A stretch of DNA of 64,000 nucleotides, from positions 248,001 through 312,000 of the forward strand of contig JANBRJ010000001.1 of assembly GCA_027577595.1 (NCBI GenBank), written 5' to 3'. The translations under genes were made by a program, and so were the position numbers. Each line of letters opens with the position of its first letter. The stretch's first letter is position 1. The notes beneath the pieces are model-generated. The model saw only the letters and a list, made by a program, of their open reading frames with translations, did not search any database and had not been told where the DNA came from. This stretch comes from Coemansia sp. RSA 487 (taxonomy: Eukaryota > Kickxellomycota > Kickxellomycetes > Kickxellales > Kickxellaceae). Shown here piece after piece: positions 61,712 to 64,000 of this stretch.

Positions 61712-62059
61712 ATGATAGGACAAAGCCTGCTCTCGCTGCGGGCAGCACTAGCGGCCATTCTGGCGGCGATGCTGATAGGGCTCTGTGGGCTGCGTACAAA
61801 GGGACAGATGTACCACGACGAGTGCCGAAGGTTCTACTGGGCGCCACGGCTGATGAACAAATATCTGCACGAAAACGGCCTTTTAAATACACGGGAAGAT
61901 GAGATCCCGCGGACGCGGTATTATCTGGAGCAGAATTTGCCAACGCCATACCGGCTAATACATTCTGACGAGCAGGACGAGTACAACCATAGACATCACT
62001 ACCGGCTATCAGTATATCTCGATGACAACAACCACGTCACAAAGCTAAAGTGCTGTTGA
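61712..62059 (+). CDS. Small secreted or anchored protein, I78 inhibitor-like
   Basis: 115 residues. N-terminal hydrophobic stretch at about 7-27 (LSLRAALAAILAAMLIGLCG), a signal peptide or signal anchor. The C-terminal part (about 72-115) runs YLEQNLPTPYRLIHSDEQDE to YRLSVYLDDNNHVTKLKC, which fits the general plan of peptidase-inhibitor family I78 (LP.P.RvI.......y...RLNv.lD..g.vt.v.cG). Fungal I78 members such as the Aspergillus elastase inhibitor are short secreted serine-protease inhibitors. Differences: the usual final Gly is Cys here (C114-C115) and the Asn of RLNv is Ser. The match is by eye, so family membership is provisional. Confidence 0.55.
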   Translation: MIGQSLLSLRAALAAILAAMLIGLCGLRTKGQMYHDECRRFYWAPRLMNKYLHENGLLNTREDEIPRTRYYLEQNLPTPYRLIHSDEQDEYNHRHHYRLSVYLDDNNHVTKLKCC

Positions 62060-63161
62060 TCTTGAGCGGGAGCTATGGATTTTTTTGTTATTTTTGGTGT
62101 TGTTTCTCATTCAGCTGTTTGTATGCGAATTGAGCGTAATATCCGCTTTTCTTGCTTTGAAATTGGCAACACAATGACTATGATCAACGCAAAGGAGGAA
62201 GAGGCGAGGGGTACTGGGATGGAACTTGATCCGAACTTTCCCAACAAAAAAAAGCAGAAAGAAATGTAGTGAAAGGCAGGAAGCCAATTGGCTGGTTAGA
62301 AGCCGCGATATGCATGCAAGGTTGGAAAGTTGACTTTTTTTCATTCCAATTTTCCGATTATCAAATTTTTTTGATGTTTTGGAAAAAACTGAATCATCTT
62401 TATTACAAAGTCAGGAAACCATTCTGTTCTACAGAAATAAAATAGACGGGCAGCCATAGTGTTAAACGCAGCATATAAGAGAAAAGCGGTTTACATGTGA
62501 TTGTGGCAGGTGTTTTTATAGTATATGGAAGATAGGCGGCGAAAAAAATGCGAGTCATTTTCGTTTCGGGACGATTTAACGGGTATCATTGTGATTTCCA
62601 CAGACTTGCATGAATGAAAGGAGCTGGCTCAAGCCGTTGTCTGCGACATCCTCGCAAAATGTACACAACGAACGTCTGCGGAATTTTGTGCTTTGTGGCT
62701 GGAATGTGGGAAGAGACAGCGCTGCAAGGAACAAGATGGGAGGAATTGAGATTTCCTTTCTGTTGGGAAAAATAACACTGCCACGGGGTTTTTAGAAGCT
62801 TGAAAGGGGCGCTTCTGTCGCGAATTGCTGAATCATAAGTGCTCTTTGAGAAGGTTGGGGAAGGGGCGGACATGGTACTTTAGTCTAGAAGCACCGGAAA
62901 CTCTCGGGCACAGGCAAACAAAAAAGTGGAGGGAGTATAAGAGTGGACAGTTTTTCCCCGGGAAGGGCAAGCAGCATGCTATGACCAAATCACATTCATA
63001 TGCCATCCACATCCACCTTTTCTCTTATCACGCTCAATAACCTTGTGTTCTTATTCCAACTTTTTTATTTTATTTATTTGTCCTCTTATTTTCGTTCCCT
63101 ATAAAATAGGCTACATATACCCCTGGTCAGAAATAAAGACACAACCTCTTCCTTTTCTACA
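62060..63161. other. Spacer upstream of the second NADH dehydrogenase
   Basis: 1.1 kb. A small frame at 62610-62795 (61 codons) is not convincing. The last 170 bases are C/T-rich with TATA boxes near 62936 and at 63100-63107. Confidence 0.5.
63100..63107 (+). promoter_or_regulatory. TATA box of the second NADH dehydrogenase
   Basis: TATAAAAT, 62 bases upstream of the ATG at 63162. A TATAAG at about 62937 is an alternative. Confidence 0.45.
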
Positions 63162-64000
63162 ATGTTCACAACAAGAGCCACTGCTGTTGCTCTTCGGGGA
63201 GTCCGCGCGGCCGGAGGCGCCCTCCTTGCCCAGCGCATGGGCATGTCAACAGTACGAGACGCCGCATCGGGCGGCAAGAAGCGCATGCCACGGCTGCAAA
63301 AGCTCAAGCGGATCGTGTACGGGACAACCATAGCTGGCGTGGCATACACAGGATGGCTGATGTACAGAAACCGCAACCCACCAGAGCAGCTTCCGTTCGA
63401 CCCATCCAAGAAGACGCTTGTGCTGTTGGGTACCGGCTGGGGATCGACCACGATGCTGAAGAACCTCGACACCGAGAACTTTAACGTCGTTGTTGTGTCG
63501 CCGCGCAACTACTTTTTGTTCACGCCGCTGCTCCCCAGCTGCACGGTGGGCACAATTGAAAATAGGTCGATCATGGAGCCTGTGCGCTTCCTGATGCGCC
63601 ACAAGAATCGTGAGGTCCGCTTCTACGAGGCCGAGTGCACGGGCCTTGACGCCGACTCCAAGGAGCTGACGCTGGTGCGCACAGCCAACGGAGAGGACCA
63701 CCAGTCGCCGGCTGGCGCCGATCCGAAGGACACTATCAAGCTCAAGTACGACTACCTTGTGGTGGGCGTCGGCGGAACCGTCAACACGTTTGGTACACCG
63801 GGCGTCGAGGAGCACGCGTGCTTCCTGAAGGAGATGGGCGATGCGCGTAAGATCCGCCGCAAGCTGATGGACAGCATCGAGAGCGCCACGCTTGCCGACG
63901 TCTCCGAGGAGGAGCGCGACCGTCTGCTGCACATGGTGGTGGTGGGCGGCGGCCCGACGGGAATCGAGTACGCGGGCGAGCTCCACGACTTCCTCCAGGA
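63162..64000 (+). CDS. External alternative NADH dehydrogenase (type II), partial at window end
   Basis: A second NDH-2 gene, cut at the window edge after about 279 codons. It begins MFTTRATAVALRGVRAAGG, an Arg-rich mitochondrial presequence, then a basic stretch (KKRMPRLQKLKR) and a hydrophobic helix at about 51-68 (IVYGTTIAGVAYTGWLMY). This is the layout of NDE-type enzymes, which sit on the outer face of the inner membrane and oxidise cytosolic NADH. FAD fold: GTGWGS at 90-95; VVSPRNYFLFTPLLPSCTVGT; YLVVGVGGTVNTFGTPGVEE; the NADH fold begins VVVGGGPTGIEYAGELHD near the window end. It is close in sequence to the copy at 47813 apart from the N-terminus. Frame continues past 64000. Confidence 0.93.
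   Translation, partial: MFTTRATAVALRGVRAAGGALLAQRMGMSTVRDAASGGKKRMPRLQKLKRIVYGTTIAGVAYTGWLMYRNRNPPEQLPFDPSKKTLVLLGTGWGSTTMLKNLDTENFNVVVVSPRNYFLFTPLLPSCTVGTIENRSIMEPVRFLMRHKNREVRFYEAECTGLDADSKELTLVRTANGEDHQSPAGADPKDTIKLKYDYLVVGVGGTVNTFGTPGVEEHACFLKEMGDARKIRRKLMDSIESATLADVSEEERDRLLHMVVVGGGPTGIEYAGELHDFLQ

Noticed and set aside
1-64000. Transposons, LTR elements or viral relics
   Set aside because: I found no transposase, reverse transcriptase, integrase or capsid-like frame and no long terminal or inverted repeats by eye.

Overview
The window looks like a chromosomal piece of an early-diverging filamentous fungus. All large genes are uninterrupted reading frames with C/G-ending codons, set in AT-rich, pyrimidine-tract-rich spacers. 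The gene set is fungal: a PurK-PurE fused ADE2, alternative NADH dehydrogenases, a PMC1-type vacuolar Ca2+-ATPase, a 7TM-RGS receptor, Izh/PAQR proteins and a Mec1/Rad3/ATR kinase. Kickxellomycotina (Coemansia-like) is my best guess, from the near absence of introns, the stand-alone TRP1 and the overall protein style; this is inference only. I see no transposons, retroelements, viral relics or CRISPR arrays.

Layout. 0-1 kb: proteasome beta1 subunit (PRE3). 4-8 kb: two tandem hexose-transporter paralogs with unusually similar DNA blocks. 8.7-9 kb: an orphan open frame ending in a membrane segment. 9.3-14 kb: a WDR48/UAF1-like deubiquitinase cofactor. 15-20.6 kb: three PAQR/haemolysin-III membrane proteins. 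20.8-26.5 kb: TRP1, an unknown 168-residue protein and three SAM methyltransferases, all on the minus strand. 28.9-33.9 kb: a very long Ca2+-ATPase. 37-38.1 kb: a 50-residue single-zinc-finger protein (shorter than usual gene-calling cut-offs) and an elongator tRNA-Met. 38.3-45.4 kb: 7TM-RGS protein, ADE2, a Cys-cluster single-pass membrane protein and a secreted Pro/Gln-rich protein with a Kex2-type pro-region. 47.8-58.9 kb: alternative NADH dehydrogenase convergent with the ATR-type kinase. 59.4-62 kb: a secreted protein with three dibasic-preceded repeats and an I78-like inhibitor candidate. 63.2 kb to the end: a second, membrane-anchored NADH dehydrogenase, cut by the window edge.

The genes do not form one pathway; most are housekeeping or signalling genes with their own promoters. 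The most promising item is the secreted repeat protein at 59363-60283. Its three DVVFA repeats each follow a KR/RR site, and the copies differ mostly at silent positions, as expected of a Kex2-processed peptide precursor. Other items worth checking are the mini zinc-finger protein, the PAQR cluster (one member with a Cys/His-rich N-terminus), the RGS domain split by about 160 residues, and the orphan frame at 8.7 kb.

Start codons were checked by hand. For several genes the longest open frame begins at TTG or GTG, so I moved the start to the first ATG.
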